A stretch of DNA of 42,279 bases from positions 1 to 42,279 of the forward strand of contig JAFGXQ010000020.1 of NCBI GenBank assembly GCA_016936575.1, written 5' to 3'. This DNA is from Deltaproteobacteria bacterium (lineage in GTDB: Bacteria > Myxococcota_A > Polyangia > JAAYKL01). Positions 15,184 to 24,366 of this stretch are shown piece by piece. Under the pieces are notes generated by a model. The model saw only the letters and a program-made list of their open reading frames with translations. It searched no databases and was not told the DNA's origin. How positions within the stretch are numbered: position 1 is the first letter of the stretch; each line of letters starts with the position of its first letter. Position numbers and translations under genes: made by a program.

Positions 15184-17507
15184 TATTTTTTTCCTCCAAT
15201 TGCGAAAATCTGGCCGAGCGAAATTCCCCCGTCATTCACCGGCACCAGACTGGGCAAGAATACTTCAAATCCACGGCTTTTCAAACTTTCATTCATTCCC
15301 TCCGCCACGATCTGATTCATCATCACCCCACCGCTCAGAACAACCCTGTTCTCCCCGGTCATATCACGCCCGAACAACGCCATTTCCGTACCCGCGGCAA
15401 TCACAGCCTGATGAAACCCAAGGGCCAGCGCCCCGACTTTTTCCGCATCCGGTGCTTTTGATGCGTAATTCGAAAACAACGCCGAAAAATCTACCTCAAA
15501 ACGATTCTTCACAATTTCCGCACGATACGGCAGCCGAACCGCCCTCTCGCGACAGCGTTTCGCCACGGCCTCCAGCCAAATGGCGCCTTGTCCTTCGTAC
15601 GAAATGCGATTCGGTGACACCCCGAGCAGAACAGACACCGCGTCAAACACACGTCCTGCGGCATGGGTTTGCACGGTGTTAATCCGCTTTTCGCATTGGA
15701 GTCGCCACAGGTTGAACTGTTCATCCGTTATATCGAGGCGCTTCAACCACTGCTCATTCACTGTCGCGCCGGCATCGACCCAGCGGGCAATCAACTGCCG
15801 CACCGGATGTACCACCGCCGCATCTCCCCCCGGCAGCGAAGCACTTTTAAACGTTCCCATCCGCTCAAAGCCACCGGGAAATACATGCAGCAGCTCCGCC
15901 CCCCAAATACGACCGTCCGTGCCATAACCGGTCCCGTCAAAAACCAATCCCAAAGCGGTCTCCAACCCATGCTCCGCCATACACCCCGCAGCGTGGGCGT
16001 GATGATGCTGCACTTCGCGAACCGGCAATCCGTAACGCTTCGCATATTGCCGCCCCAAACGAACCGACTGCATATCCGGATGCATATCCACGATGATTTC
16101 ATTGGGTTGCTGATGAAAATAATCGGGGAATTTGCCGATAACCCGTTCCAACCCGTCTATCGCCGGAACCGTTTCCAAATCGCCGATGTGGGGAGACATC
16201 ACAATCTCACCGTTGAACCCCAACGCCACTGTGTTTTTCAAATCCGCGCCGAATGCCAGATACTTGCCGCGCAACGGTCGATGCAGTCGCAGGGCGGTAG
16301 GTGCAAACCCTCTGGCACGGCGAAGGACACGCATTTTTCCGGCGGTGTACCGAACCAGTGAATCATCGCACCGAAATCGAATTTCTCGATTGTGACACAA
16401 AAAATAATCCGCAATCCCCCGAAGCCGCTCGAACGCATCTTCATTCGAGATGCAAATGGGTTCGCCGCCGCGATTTCCGCTGGTCATCATCAGCAAATCC
16501 AGATTCGGCGTATCATCTCCCTCCAGCGCCTGTGCCAGCAACAGATGCAACGGCGTTGTCGGCAGCATCACACCGAGGGTTCCGGTGTGCGGCGCCAGCA
16601 TTGAAAACGCCTCGTGGTGAATGAATTCTTCTTTCAGGTCCAAAATCGCTATCGGCGCTTTCGAACTGCGGAGTATTTCTTCCTGCGCATCATTCAGGTG
16701 ACAGTATTGCGAAACCACATCCAGATTACGCGCCATCACCGCAAACGGCTTGGCCGGGCGCTGCTTTTTTTCTCTAAGTGTTCGTAGTCCCTCGGTTTCG
16801 AATGCATCCGCAGCCAGCAAAAAGCCGCCGATACCGCGAACTGCAACAATCTTACCGTCATGTAAGGCGCGTCGAGCCAGTCGCAACGGGTCGCCCTGCA
16901 CCTGACGCCCTTCCCCATCATGAAAGGAAAGGGACGGCCCGCACTTGGGGCATGCAATACTCTCCGCGTGAAACCGGCGATTGAACGAGTCGGTATACTC
17001 CAGGCTGCAGTCATGGCACAAGGGAAACGCCTTCAATGAAGTGCGCTCTCTATCGTACGGCATTGTTTCAACAACCGTATACCGAGGTCCGCAATGGGTA
17101 CAGGTGGTGAACGGATATCCGTAGAAGCGGCTTTCCCTGTCGAGCACTTCGCGCATACAGGCATTACACATCGCCAGGTCAGCCGGAATGCTGATGCGAA
17201 TTTTGTCCGCCGAAACGCTGTCGAGAATTAAAAATGCCTCACCGGTGGAATCCGGCGGCAGTGGCTCTCTGGACACTACCCGCATAGTTTCCAGGCGGGC
17301 TTGAGACGGCAGATTAGCGGGAAGATCGGCGATAAACATCTCTACCGCCGTTTTTTCGCCCGCCAATACCAACCGTACGCAGCCCGACTGATTTCGGGTC
17401 CATCCGCTCAATCGGGCCGTGGCCACCAGCCGCGCAAGGGTGGGCCTGAACCCGACCCCTTGCAAAATACCGGTCAAATCAAGGGTCACCCGAATGTATT
17501 CAGTCAT
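15183..17507 (-). CDS. hypF: Carbamoyltransferase HypF
   Basis: HypF makes carbamoyl-adenylate from carbamoyl phosphate and ATP and transfers the carbamoyl group to HypE for cyanide synthesis. The 774-residue length is typical. Domain order: acylphosphatase (1-90, with LQGVGFRPTLARL), two zinc fingers (CNACMREV/CTHCGPRY and CHDCSLEY/CPKCGPSL, about 115-185), a YrdC-like domain (about 200-380) and a Kae1-like domain with the metal site VQHHHAHAAG and LVFDGTGYGTDG. It follows the REC gene by 12 bp and opens the block hypF-C-D-E-A-B, a complete Hyp set. Confidence 0.97.
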   Translation of the reverse strand: MTEYIRVTLDLTGILQGVGFRPTLARLVATARLSGWTRNQSGCVRLVLAGEKTAVEMFIADLPANLPSQARLETMRVVSREPLPPDSTGEAFLILDSVSADKIRISIPADLAMCNACMREVLDRESRFYGYPFTTCTHCGPRYTVVETMPYDRERTSLKAFPLCHDCSLEYTDSFNRRFHAESIACPKCGPSLSFHDGEGRQVQGDPLRLARRALHDGKIVAVRGIGGFLLAADAFETEGLRTLREKKQRPAKPFAVMARNLDVVSQYCHLNDAQEEILRSSKAPIAILDLKEEFIHHEAFSMLAPHTGTLGVMLPTTPLHLLLAQALEGDDTPNLDLLMMTSGNRGGEPICISNEDAFERLRGIADYFLCHNREIRFRCDDSLVRYTAGKMRVLRRARGFAPTALRLHRPLRGKYLAFGADLKNTVALGFNGEIVMSPHIGDLETVPAIDGLERVIGKFPDYFHQQPNEIIVDMHPDMQSVRLGRQYAKRYGLPVREVQHHHAHAAGCMAEHGLETALGLVFDGTGYGTDGRIWGAELLHVFPGGFERMGTFKSASLPGGDAAVVHPVRQLIARWVDAGATVNEQWLKRLDITDEQFNLWRLQCEKRINTVQTHAAGRVFDAVSVLLGVSPNRISYEGQGAIWLEAVAKRCRERAVRLPYRAEIVKNRFEVDFSALFSNYASKAPDAEKVGALALGFHQAVIAAGTEMALFGRDMTGENRVVLSGGVMMNQIVAEGMNESLKSRGFEVFLPSLVPVNDGGISLGQIFAIGGKK

Positions 17508-17519
17508 GTAAGGAATGGT

Positions 17520-17897
17520 CTATTGTTCGAGAGCTGCGCGGATAGTTTTCAGAACATTTTTGGTATCGAGCGGTTTCTGAAAAACACCGCGCAACCCCAA
17601 CGCGCTGAAATCCGTACTGATATTAAGTTGATCGCCCACAGAGCTCAACATGTATACCGGCGCGGTATTGTTGGCCAGTTTCAATTCCTTGGCCAGATTG
17701 GTACCCGCGTCCACTTCTTCCATCATTAAATCCAGAATGATGAGGTCAGGGTTACAATCATTATATTTTTTCAATCCCTCTTCCGCACTGGGAGCCGTCT
17801 CAACGATGTAGTCATTGGCTTCCAAAAAAATCTTCGATGATTCTAAAAAATCAGGATCATCATCGACACAGAGCACTACATACTTTCCGTCTTTCAT
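17520..17897 (-). CDS. REC-only response regulator inside the hydrogenase operon
   Basis: This 125-residue protein is a single receiver domain: acidic pocket VDDD (about 10-13), phospho-acceptor Asp in IILDLMM (about 54), a switch Ser in MLSSV and the conserved Lys in FQKPLD. It has no DNA-binding or enzymatic output domain. It lies between hoxW and hypF on the same strand, so it is expressed with the [NiFe] hydrogenase. It resembles the REC protein at 32588-32995 (shared VDDD-DFLE...FLE and DL-ILDLMM patterns), which sits beside a hydrogenase-kinase fusion. That kinase could be its phosphodonor, which is inference. It could be a phosphorelay sink or an allosteric partner. Confidence 0.9.
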   Translation of the reverse strand: MKDGKYVVLCVDDDPDFLESSKIFLEANDYIVETAPSAEEGLKKYNDCNPDLIILDLMMEEVDAGTNLAKELKLANNTAPVYMLSSVGDQLNISTDFSALGLRGVFQKPLDTKNVLKTIRAALEQ

Positions 17898-17950
17898 TAC
17901 CTATCTCCAAACTTTTCGATGGCAGTCATAAAAACCACCACAGTCAATCG

Positions 17951-18436
17951 CTATGCGTTTTTATACACCGAAGTATACTGATCAAATTCTTTCTCGGCAA
18001 TCGCCTTCTCCACAAATTGCACCGCCGCCGCGAGGTTGGCCGACGCCTTTGCAGACAGCCGTTCACCGAATTCATTGAACTCGTATCCCCGGATGCCCAA
18101 AATGTACCCGCGCGTTTCACCCTCCAACAGATTGTTGGCCATGTCCATCAACGCTTCGGGACTAATGCTATGGCTGGAAAAACTGACTTCTTTTTTGGGC
18201 TCCACTCTGCCGAACCAGAACGGCTCCCTGCCCTGCACATCGGCATCAACAAACAATACAATGTTGTGCCTGGCAATGGCGTCCGCGTCTTCCACTGAGA
18301 GCTGGTAGTTTGAATCCACCGTTACCCCGGGAATCCGCTTTGCCTCAATGGCATCCGCCAACGCGGGCCCCAGGCCATCATCCAGACGGCCTGGGTTTCC
18401 GTATCCGATCAGTAAAATGGTCGAAGCCTCATTCAT
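17951..18436 (-). CDS. hoxW: [NiFe] hydrogenase maturation protease HoxW
   Basis: This is a HyaD/HybD/HoxW family endopeptidase that removes the C-terminal tail of the large subunit after nickel insertion. The 161-residue product has the family signature GYGNPGRLDDGLGP (about 11-24) with the metal-binding Asp/Glu positions, LFVDADVQG and SSHSISPEALM with the conserved histidine. It starts 12 bp after hoxH, its expected substrate. The gene order hoxF-U-Y-H-W matches NAD-reducing hydrogenase operons such as that of Cupriavidus necator. Confidence 0.93.
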   Translation of the reverse strand: MNEASTILLIGYGNPGRLDDGLGPALADAIEAKRIPGVTVDSNYQLSVEDADAIARHNIVLFVDADVQGREPFWFGRVEPKKEVSFSSHSISPEALMDMANNLLEGETRGYILGIRGYEFNEFGERLSAKASANLAAAVQFVEKAIAEKEFDQYTSVYKNA

Positions 18437-18448
18437 TCAGCACTCAGT

Positions 18449-19876
18449 TCAGTTGGTCGATTTTTTATCCAGCACGTTGCCGGCGCAATCCACAACTTTC
18501 ACCTCAAGCGGCATTCTGCCAAGCGCGTGTGTCGCGCAGGACAAACAGGGATCGTACGCCCGAATGGCGACCTCAACATGATTGAGCAATCCTTCCGTAA
18601 TTTCCACACCGGACAGGTATTTTTTTGCCACGCCTGAGACTGCACGGTTCATCGGCTCATTGTTGCTGGTCGTCGATACGATCAGGTTACACATGGTCAC
18701 CTGATCATTCTCATTCACTTTGTAGTGATGGAACAACGTACCGCGCGGCGCTTCAATCAAACCGACCGCTTCTTCTCGACGTTCCCCCTTAAGCACCAAA
18801 TCTTCTCCCTGAAGATCACTGTCGTTCAGCAGCTCTTTGATTTTTTCAATCGAGTGCACCAATTCAATCATGCGTGTCCAGTGGTAGCCCAATGAAAGAT
18901 TGTTGGGTTTGCCGTTCGTCACCGCCATGAATTCCTTGCGCGCTTCTTCTGCGACGGGCGTATCGATGAAATCACAGGCATTGACACGCGCCAGCGGTCC
19001 CACTCGATACCAGCCGTCTTCATTGCCGATAGACTTGATGAACGGGAACTTCATATACGACCAGTCGCGGACTTCCTCGGCGATATACTCATGATACCCC
19101 TGGTAATTCACCTGATCGAATATTTTGTTTCCGTCTTTGTCAATTGCGCGCAGATTGCCGTGATACAAATCCATGGCACCATCTTCACGAATCAGGGTGA
19201 GATGGTTGGAATCGAAATTAGCAAATTCCTTTGCCAGTTCCAGATGCTCAACCGTATAATCTTTCGCAATTTTCAACGCACCCTTCGACCATTCAATCTG
19301 CTGGTCGAGCTCTTTGAGCAGCGTGTCACGTTCTTCAATTGACAGATTTTTGTTGATACCGCCGGGAATGGCGCCGGTTCCGTGAATTTTCTTACCGGCA
19401 GTCATTTTAATGATTTCCTGCCCGTACTTGCGCATCATCACACCCTGTACCGCCAGTTCGGGGAATTTTTCCGCCACGCCGATCACATTGCGAATAGCCA
19501 CATCTGCATCGAAACCGAATAGCAAATCAGGAGAACAAAGGTGAAAGAAATGCAATGCGTGAGACTGAAACATCTGACCGTAATGCATCAAGCGACGCAT
19601 CTTCTCAGCGGTGGGTGTCAGTTTATCGACACCAACGATAATATCCATCGCTTTTGCAGCCGCCAGATGATGGCTCACCGGGCAAATTCCGCACAGACGC
19701 TGAATGGTCACCGGCACTTCCCAGAAGGGGCGTCCCTGAATAAATCGCTCAAATCCACGGAATTCCACAATATGCAGTTTCGCGTCGGTCACTTGTTTGT
19801 TGTCATCCAGATGGATGGTCACTTTTCCGTGCCCCTCAACGCGGGTAACCGGTTCAATTGTAATTTTATTAGTCAC
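18449..19876 (-). CDS. hoxH: NAD-linked [NiFe] hydrogenase large subunit HoxH (group 3d)
   Basis: This catalytic subunit carries the Ni-Fe centre for reversible H2 oxidation. The start is GTG 19876, four or five bases after a strong GAGGAGGT site. The proximal cysteine motif RLCGICPVSHH (Cys62, Cys65) and the C-terminal DPCLSCATH (Cys444, Cys447, His450) are both complete, so all four nickel ligands are present. A 25-residue tail after His450 should be cut by HoxW. The sequence and the coupled diaphorase genes point to group 3d, cytosolic and NAD-linked, rather than a membrane uptake enzyme. It follows hoxY by 15 bp. Confidence 0.96.
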   Translation of the reverse strand: MTNKITIEPVTRVEGHGKVTIHLDDNKQVTDAKLHIVEFRGFERFIQGRPFWEVPVTIQRLCGICPVSHHLAAAKAMDIIVGVDKLTPTAEKMRRLMHYGQMFQSHALHFFHLCSPDLLFGFDADVAIRNVIGVAEKFPELAVQGVMMRKYGQEIIKMTAGKKIHGTGAIPGGINKNLSIEERDTLLKELDQQIEWSKGALKIAKDYTVEHLELAKEFANFDSNHLTLIREDGAMDLYHGNLRAIDKDGNKIFDQVNYQGYHEYIAEEVRDWSYMKFPFIKSIGNEDGWYRVGPLARVNACDFIDTPVAEEARKEFMAVTNGKPNNLSLGYHWTRMIELVHSIEKIKELLNDSDLQGEDLVLKGERREEAVGLIEAPRGTLFHHYKVNENDQVTMCNLIVSTTSNNEPMNRAVSGVAKKYLSGVEITEGLLNHVEVAIRAYDPCLSCATHALGRMPLEVKVVDCAGNVLDKKSTN

Positions 19877-19891
19877 GGTTGACCTCCTCGC

Positions 19892-20437
19892 TCAGTCGTA
19901 CTTCACGAGCTCGTACGGCAAGTCGAGCGGTTTGTTGTTTAATAATGCCACCAACGTTTCCCAAATCGTATCCGCTGACGGAGGACATCCGGGCATGTGG
20001 TAGTCCATCTTCACAATTTCGCTGCAGGGATATACCCGATCGAGCAACAAAGGCAACTCTTTGTCGCTGGGAATTTTACCAGCCGGATTAAACACCGTCA
20101 CCCCGTTCAGATACGCTTCTTCGAAGCATTCCTTCAGCGGAACACTGTTGCGCATGGCGGGAATACCGCCCATGATTGCACAATCGCCGAGGGAAATCAG
20201 CACATCGCAGTTTTTGCGAAAGTCCTGCAGCACATGTACGTTTTCTTCGTTGCAGCATCCGCCCTCAATCAGGCCCACCAGACAACGTTCGGTGAATTTT
20301 TTGATGTCGTTGACCGGAGATTTATTGAATTCAATCAATTCGACAAGTTTCAAAATTCGATCATCAATATCCAGAATGGACATATGACAACCAAAACAAC
20401 CGGCCAGAGATGTCGTCGCAATTTTTGGTTTGGTCAT
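19892..20437 (-). CDS. hoxY: NAD-linked [NiFe] hydrogenase small subunit HoxY
   Basis: The 181-residue small subunit passes electrons from the Ni-Fe site through one proximal [4Fe-4S] cluster. Ligand motifs visible are GCFGCH (Cys14, Cys17), a later cysteine in LGDCAIMGG and PGCPPS, as in HoxY proteins. It has no Tat signal, fitting a cytosolic enzyme, and none of the extra clusters of membrane-bound small subunits. It sits between hoxU and hoxH with short gaps of 8 and 15 bp. Confidence 0.95.
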   Translation of the reverse strand: MTKPKIATTSLAGCFGCHMSILDIDDRILKLVELIEFNKSPVNDIKKFTERCLVGLIEGGCCNEENVHVLQDFRKNCDVLISLGDCAIMGGIPAMRNSVPLKECFEEAYLNGVTVFNPAGKIPSDKELPLLLDRVYPCSEIVKMDYHMPGCPPSADTIWETLVALLNNKPLDLPYELVKYD

Positions 20438-20445
20438 GGTGTCAC

Positions 20446-21162
20446 CTACTTATTCTCTGCACGATTGGATTCAATCTCGGAACCAATCGGTTTGGCGTCA
20501 TAAAGTCTTTCACCCACGGGAATGGCGAACCCGACGCGTTTGCGAAGGATAGCGCCCACCGGACAAGAAGAAGCCGCCATATCGACACCGGCCATGTCCG
20601 TATCGGACAAATTGGCGTCGGCGTTCACTGCCACTTTCTTCTCGATACCGCGTCCGACAAACTGGAACACATTCTTGTTGTCGAGTTCTTTTGAGGCCCT
20701 TACACAACGACCGCACAGGATGCAACGGTTTCTGTCGATGAAAATTTCCGGATGCGTGGCATCCACATCTCTGTTGGGGAACAGATATTCGTGTGCCGGT
20801 GCGGCAATCCCTAATCGATAGGCAACCGCCTGCAGTTCACAGTTGCCGCTTTTCTCGCAGAACATACAATAGTGATTGCCTTCGACAAACAGCATCTCAA
20901 CAATACTGCGGCGATGCCCCTTAAGCTCGTCGGTATCGTTTTCAACTATAATACCCGGAGCTATAGGTTGTGTGCATGCAGCCTGTGAACGACCGTTCAC
21001 TTTCACCGTACATACACGGCAACTGCCGTGGGGAGTCAGATTCTTGCTGGCGCACAATCTCGGAATGTACACACCGGCGGCATCCGCGGCTTCCATAATA
21101 GTTTGGCCCACTTCGCCTTCAATCTCGACATCATCAATGGAAAATTTAATCTTATCGCTCAT
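20446..21162 (-). CDS. hoxU: Diaphorase iron-sulphur subunit HoxU
   Basis: HoxU wires the hydrogenase to the NAD site. The 238-residue protein matches the N-terminal part of complex I NuoG: a [2Fe-2S] domain (LCASKNLTPHGSCRVC and a distal Cys), a His-containing [4Fe-4S] site (HYCMFCEKSGNC) and further [4Fe-4S] ligands in CILCGRC with SSCPVGA. The length is usual for HoxU. GGGAG lies seven bases before ATG 21162. It is placed 11 bp after hoxF. Confidence 0.94.
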   Translation of the reverse strand: MSDKIKFSIDDVEIEGEVGQTIMEAADAAGVYIPRLCASKNLTPHGSCRVCTVKVNGRSQAACTQPIAPGIIVENDTDELKGHRRSIVEMLFVEGNHYCMFCEKSGNCELQAVAYRLGIAAPAHEYLFPNRDVDATHPEIFIDRNRCILCGRCVRASKELDNKNVFQFVGRGIEKKVAVNADANLSDTDMAGVDMAASSCPVGAILRKRVGFAIPVGERLYDAKPIGSEIESNRAENK

Positions 21163-21173
21163 TTTGGTACTCC

Positions 21174-22991
21174 CTACTCGTGATGATGAATGGATTTACG
21201 TCCAATTATTGATTCACTGAGCCCCACCGCTTTTTCCAAGCTGAATGAGGGCTGCAACCCGTCTTCACTCTTCTTCACAAGACCGTCGTACAGAGAACGG
21301 AAATTGGCCAACGTGGTAAGTACCGGATTGGCCGATGTCTGCCCCAGACCACAGCGGCTGGTGCTCTTAATGGTGTTACCCAACTGCTCCATGTATTCAA
21401 GATCTTCGGGCATTCCTTTTCCGTCTATCACTCGCTCCAGACGACGTTTGAGCAACGTGTTGCCCACGCGGCAGGGAGTGCAGTAACCGCAACTCTCCTC
21501 TTCGAAGAACTCCATGAAAGAATGAGCCAGTTCGAGCAGGTTCCGGCCGGGACCGATAACAATCACCGAACCACCGGTCGCCAAATGGTCATAACAGATT
21601 TCTTTTTCGAAATCCGAGGGAGGAACGGTAACGCCGCAGGCGCCGCCCACCTGAACCGCAATCGCATCTTCCGCACCCACTTTGGCCAGCAGCTCTTTCA
21701 CTGTGGTGCCGAACGGCAGCTCGTACACACCGGGTTTCTTGCAATCACCCGATACGCTGAAAAGTTTCAGCCCGGCGCTTCCCTGCGACCCTTTTTGTGC
21801 GAACCAGGGTGCACCTTTTTCCATAATCTTCGCTGCCGCGCAGAAAGTCTCCACATTGTTCACGCTGGTGGGTTTTCCAAGATAACCTTTTTGTGCCGGG
21901 AAAGGAGGACGATTTTTGGGGTCGCCGCGCAATCCTTCACATGAACTGATCAGCGCGGTTTCTTCACCGCATATATATGCGCCGGCACCCATCTGAATGC
22001 GAATATCAAAATCAAAACCGTCTTTGCCGAGAATATTCTTACCGAGCAATCCGGCGTCCCTACGTTTTTGCAACGCGTCTTCGAGAAACGCGGTCAGGTA
22101 CTGATATTCGCCGCGAAGATATACCACACCGGTTTTGGCGCCGATAGCATATCCGGCCACAGTCATTCCCTCAAACATCAAATCCGGCGCTTCGGTCAGA
22201 ATAACGCGATCTTTAAATGTTCCGGGCTCGCCTTCGTCAGCGTTGCAAAGCACATACTTCTCATCGCCGTCCGCACCGCGGGTGAATTCCCACTTCATAC
22301 CGGTGGGGAATCCCGCACCGCCGCGACCGCGCAAGCGCGATGCTTTGATATTTTTAATCACTTCCACAGGCGTTTCCGCAACTGCGTTTTTCAACGCAGA
22401 ACCGGATACAAACTCCTCGAAAATCAAATTGCCTTTTTCGCGCAGGTTGTTGTGAACCATCGCGTTTACCAGCGGATGGGCGTTGTTGCCGTCACCGTTG
22501 GGCAAATTGAGTTTGTCAATGCCGCCGTCTTCCTTTACCGCTTTCGCGATACGGGAAGCCATGTCGGTGGACAGCCATGTAACGACTTTGTCATTAATCA
22601 GAGCCGCCGGGGGTTGATCGCACATGCCGATGCAGGGCGTGTACTCGAGTGTTACCAGACCATCGGCACTGGTTTCACCGAATTGAATGCCGAACTCTTT
22701 TTCAAAAGTCTCGGCAACTCGATCCGCACCGAACATTCTGTCAATGAAGTCATTACACAGCCGAATAACCACCTTCCCTTTTTTCTGTTCGGAAAGATGC
22801 GCGTAAAACGTAACCACGCTCTCCACTTCGACCTGCGCAACACCAACGACTGCAGCAATCATCCGCATGGCATCTTTGGATACCCCACCGGACACAGACT
22901 GCACGTCGCGAACGATGTCCATCATTCGGGCACTGTCATTGGCGTACTTCTGACAGATTTCCTTGATTACAGCTTCGAGATTCTCATTCAT
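21174..22991 (-). CDS. hoxF: Diaphorase subunit HoxF (NuoE-NuoF type)
   Basis: HoxF oxidises or reduces NAD(H) for the [NiFe] enzyme. The 605-residue protein has a NuoE-like N-terminal domain (1-160) joined to a NuoF-like domain (about 185-590), the same layout as HoxF of Cupriavidus necator. The FMN loop RGRGGAGFPTGMKW, the NADH-site sequences CNADEGEPG and CGEETAL, and the [4Fe-4S] motif CGYCTPC with CGLGQ are all intact. In the N-terminal domain the second cysteine pair CIGMC is present but the first is reduced to one cysteine (RLCNDFIDR). GAGGT precedes ATG 22991. It is the first gene of the [NiFe] run; the 348 bp upstream should hold the promoter. Confidence 0.95.
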   Translation of the reverse strand: MNENLEAVIKEICQKYANDSARMMDIVRDVQSVSGGVSKDAMRMIAAVVGVAQVEVESVVTFYAHLSEQKKGKVVIRLCNDFIDRMFGADRVAETFEKEFGIQFGETSADGLVTLEYTPCIGMCDQPPAALINDKVVTWLSTDMASRIAKAVKEDGGIDKLNLPNGDGNNAHPLVNAMVHNNLREKGNLIFEEFVSGSALKNAVAETPVEVIKNIKASRLRGRGGAGFPTGMKWEFTRGADGDEKYVLCNADEGEPGTFKDRVILTEAPDLMFEGMTVAGYAIGAKTGVVYLRGEYQYLTAFLEDALQKRRDAGLLGKNILGKDGFDFDIRIQMGAGAYICGEETALISSCEGLRGDPKNRPPFPAQKGYLGKPTSVNNVETFCAAAKIMEKGAPWFAQKGSQGSAGLKLFSVSGDCKKPGVYELPFGTTVKELLAKVGAEDAIAVQVGGACGVTVPPSDFEKEICYDHLATGGSVIVIGPGRNLLELAHSFMEFFEEESCGYCTPCRVGNTLLKRRLERVIDGKGMPEDLEYMEQLGNTIKSTSRCGLGQTSANPVLTTLANFRSLYDGLVKKSEDGLQPSFSLEKAVGLSESIIGRKSIHHHE

Positions 22992-23339
22992 GCATTACCT
23001 CGATTCCTAAAGTTGAAAATGAAATCCGTATTAAAACACCTTGCAAGCATCCCCCGCTACATCTTAAGGTGTCGAATTACTTAATAAAAAACCAAATCCA
23101 CCACTGTTAGACATGACTTACAAATACATATTTGCATTCAATTCAGGTGCAGTTCAGCGGCATTTGCATCGCATTTATGCCCCAGAAGACCGCAGAATGT
23201 AAAGAATGATTTCGAAAAAAACATCGCAGTCGATGATGCGGCGCCTGTATCGACCTACCCAAAACGTATTTATATAAATAAAAACAGCGAAATTAGGCAT
23301 AACTCATAAAGTGAGCCATCTATCTCGGAAGCACTTCGT
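22992..23339. other. Intergenic region upstream of hoxF
   Basis: This region contains no convincing gene. It must hold the hox promoter, but no confident sigma-70 pair, sigma-54 GG-N10-GC element or Rex-like TGTGAA/TTCACA site was found on the minus strand. A perfect 14-bp AT-rich palindrome, TATTTATATAAATA, lies at 23267-23280, closer to the stop of the lipoprotein gene than to hoxF. Confidence 0.6.
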
Positions 23340-23957
23340 CTATTCTATTTTTTCCAGAAAAAAGTCTTTTCGTTCCCCACATGGATTGTTGGATACAGCT
23401 TCCTGGATATCTGCTGTGAAGCACGAACCATTCTCATCAGCCGGATACGTTTCCGACGGCGTTTCGTATACTGTCAAATGGAGTGTTTCCCCGTCCACCA
23501 CCAAGTCTCGCACAATCAACTTTCCGCCGACGCATGCCGAATTCTCATCGGGGGAAACCGCCGGTTGAAAGGTTTCATCATAAAAACCGGCAGCGGAGAC
23601 ATCACTCAAATCGTATGCGTCGCCCGTGAAGCCGCTCGCATCTATTTGCAGCGAATCAATCACCCGTCGGCAAGCGGCAACCGATTCGCATGAAACCAAC
23701 CGAAGGGTCCACCAACCGACCCTCTCCATCGCGACCGCTGCCATATACCCCTGCCCGGCAATTTCAACAGTTCCGGGCATGTCGCATGCGACCGGATTCT
23801 CAGTCTGAGATGACACAAGGTACACACCCTCGGGAAGCACCGTGTTCTCATCGATACTCTGACCAACTTGATGGATGTTCGGAGTTTCGCTGTTTGCATC
23901 TCCGCAGGCGCCCAGACAAACGGTCAGCGCGACGGCTGCGACAATTGCAATTCTCAC
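23340..23957 (-). CDS. Lipoprotein, hypothetical
   Basis: The start is placed at GTG 23957, giving a short basic N-terminus (VRIAIVAA...), a hydrophobic core and lipobox LGAC; GGGTGG precedes it. The frame stays open to 24131, but that would bury the signal peptide. The 205-residue product has a mature domain rich in beta-like segments with paired cysteines (VACDM, SCESVAAC, SACVGG, SCFTAD, NPCGER), suggesting disulphides outside the cytoplasm. No family was recognised. It stands alone between the hox promoter region and a divergent gene. Confidence 0.6.
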   Translation of the reverse strand: MRIAIVAAVALTVCLGACGDANSETPNIHQVGQSIDENTVLPEGVYLVSSQTENPVACDMPGTVEIAGQGYMAAVAMERVGWWTLRLVSCESVAACRRVIDSLQIDASGFTGDAYDLSDVSAAGFYDETFQPAVSPDENSACVGGKLIVRDLVVDGETLHLTVYETPSETYPADENGSCFTADIQEAVSNNPCGERKDFFLEKIE

Positions 23958-24366
23958 CAAGCGCCACCCAAAAATCCCGATATCGGATGCGGTTGAAATC
24001 GACACACAGCTATTTTGTGCGGCAGGCGCAACATCGATGCGCAGCGCCGAGCGGGCTTCTGTAATCCATTGAATATCTGATGCAAAATGACGCATTGTCC
24101 AGAAGACGAAAGCTATCACTGACAAATTCATTGGGCTGCTGAATTAAATATCATAATCAACACGAGCAGAAAGCTACCTTATTATTGAACAAAAAATATT
24201 AAGCGATGATACGAAACAACTGATGAACCAAAATTTCTTCGAAACGTTTGGACAATATTTGGCAAATATGAGTTAAATTACGGAAAAATGATCTGCCTTG
24301 TTCATAGCTCCGAATCATCGCTATGTAACTCAAGGCGCAACTGTCAACTTGAAGCGGGGTGCACAA
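23958..24366. other. Divergent intergenic region
   Basis: This region lies between two divergent genes and shows no convincing coding sequence. It contains a perfect palindrome ATATTTG-G-CAAATAT at 24255-24269, about 98 bases before the GTG of the plus-strand gene, which could be an operator. No confident promoter pair was identified. Confidence 0.45.

Noticed and set aside
22992..23339. Rex or sigma-54 control of the hox operon
   Set aside because: No TGTGAA/TTCACA dyad and no GG-N10-GC element was found on inspection of the upstream region.
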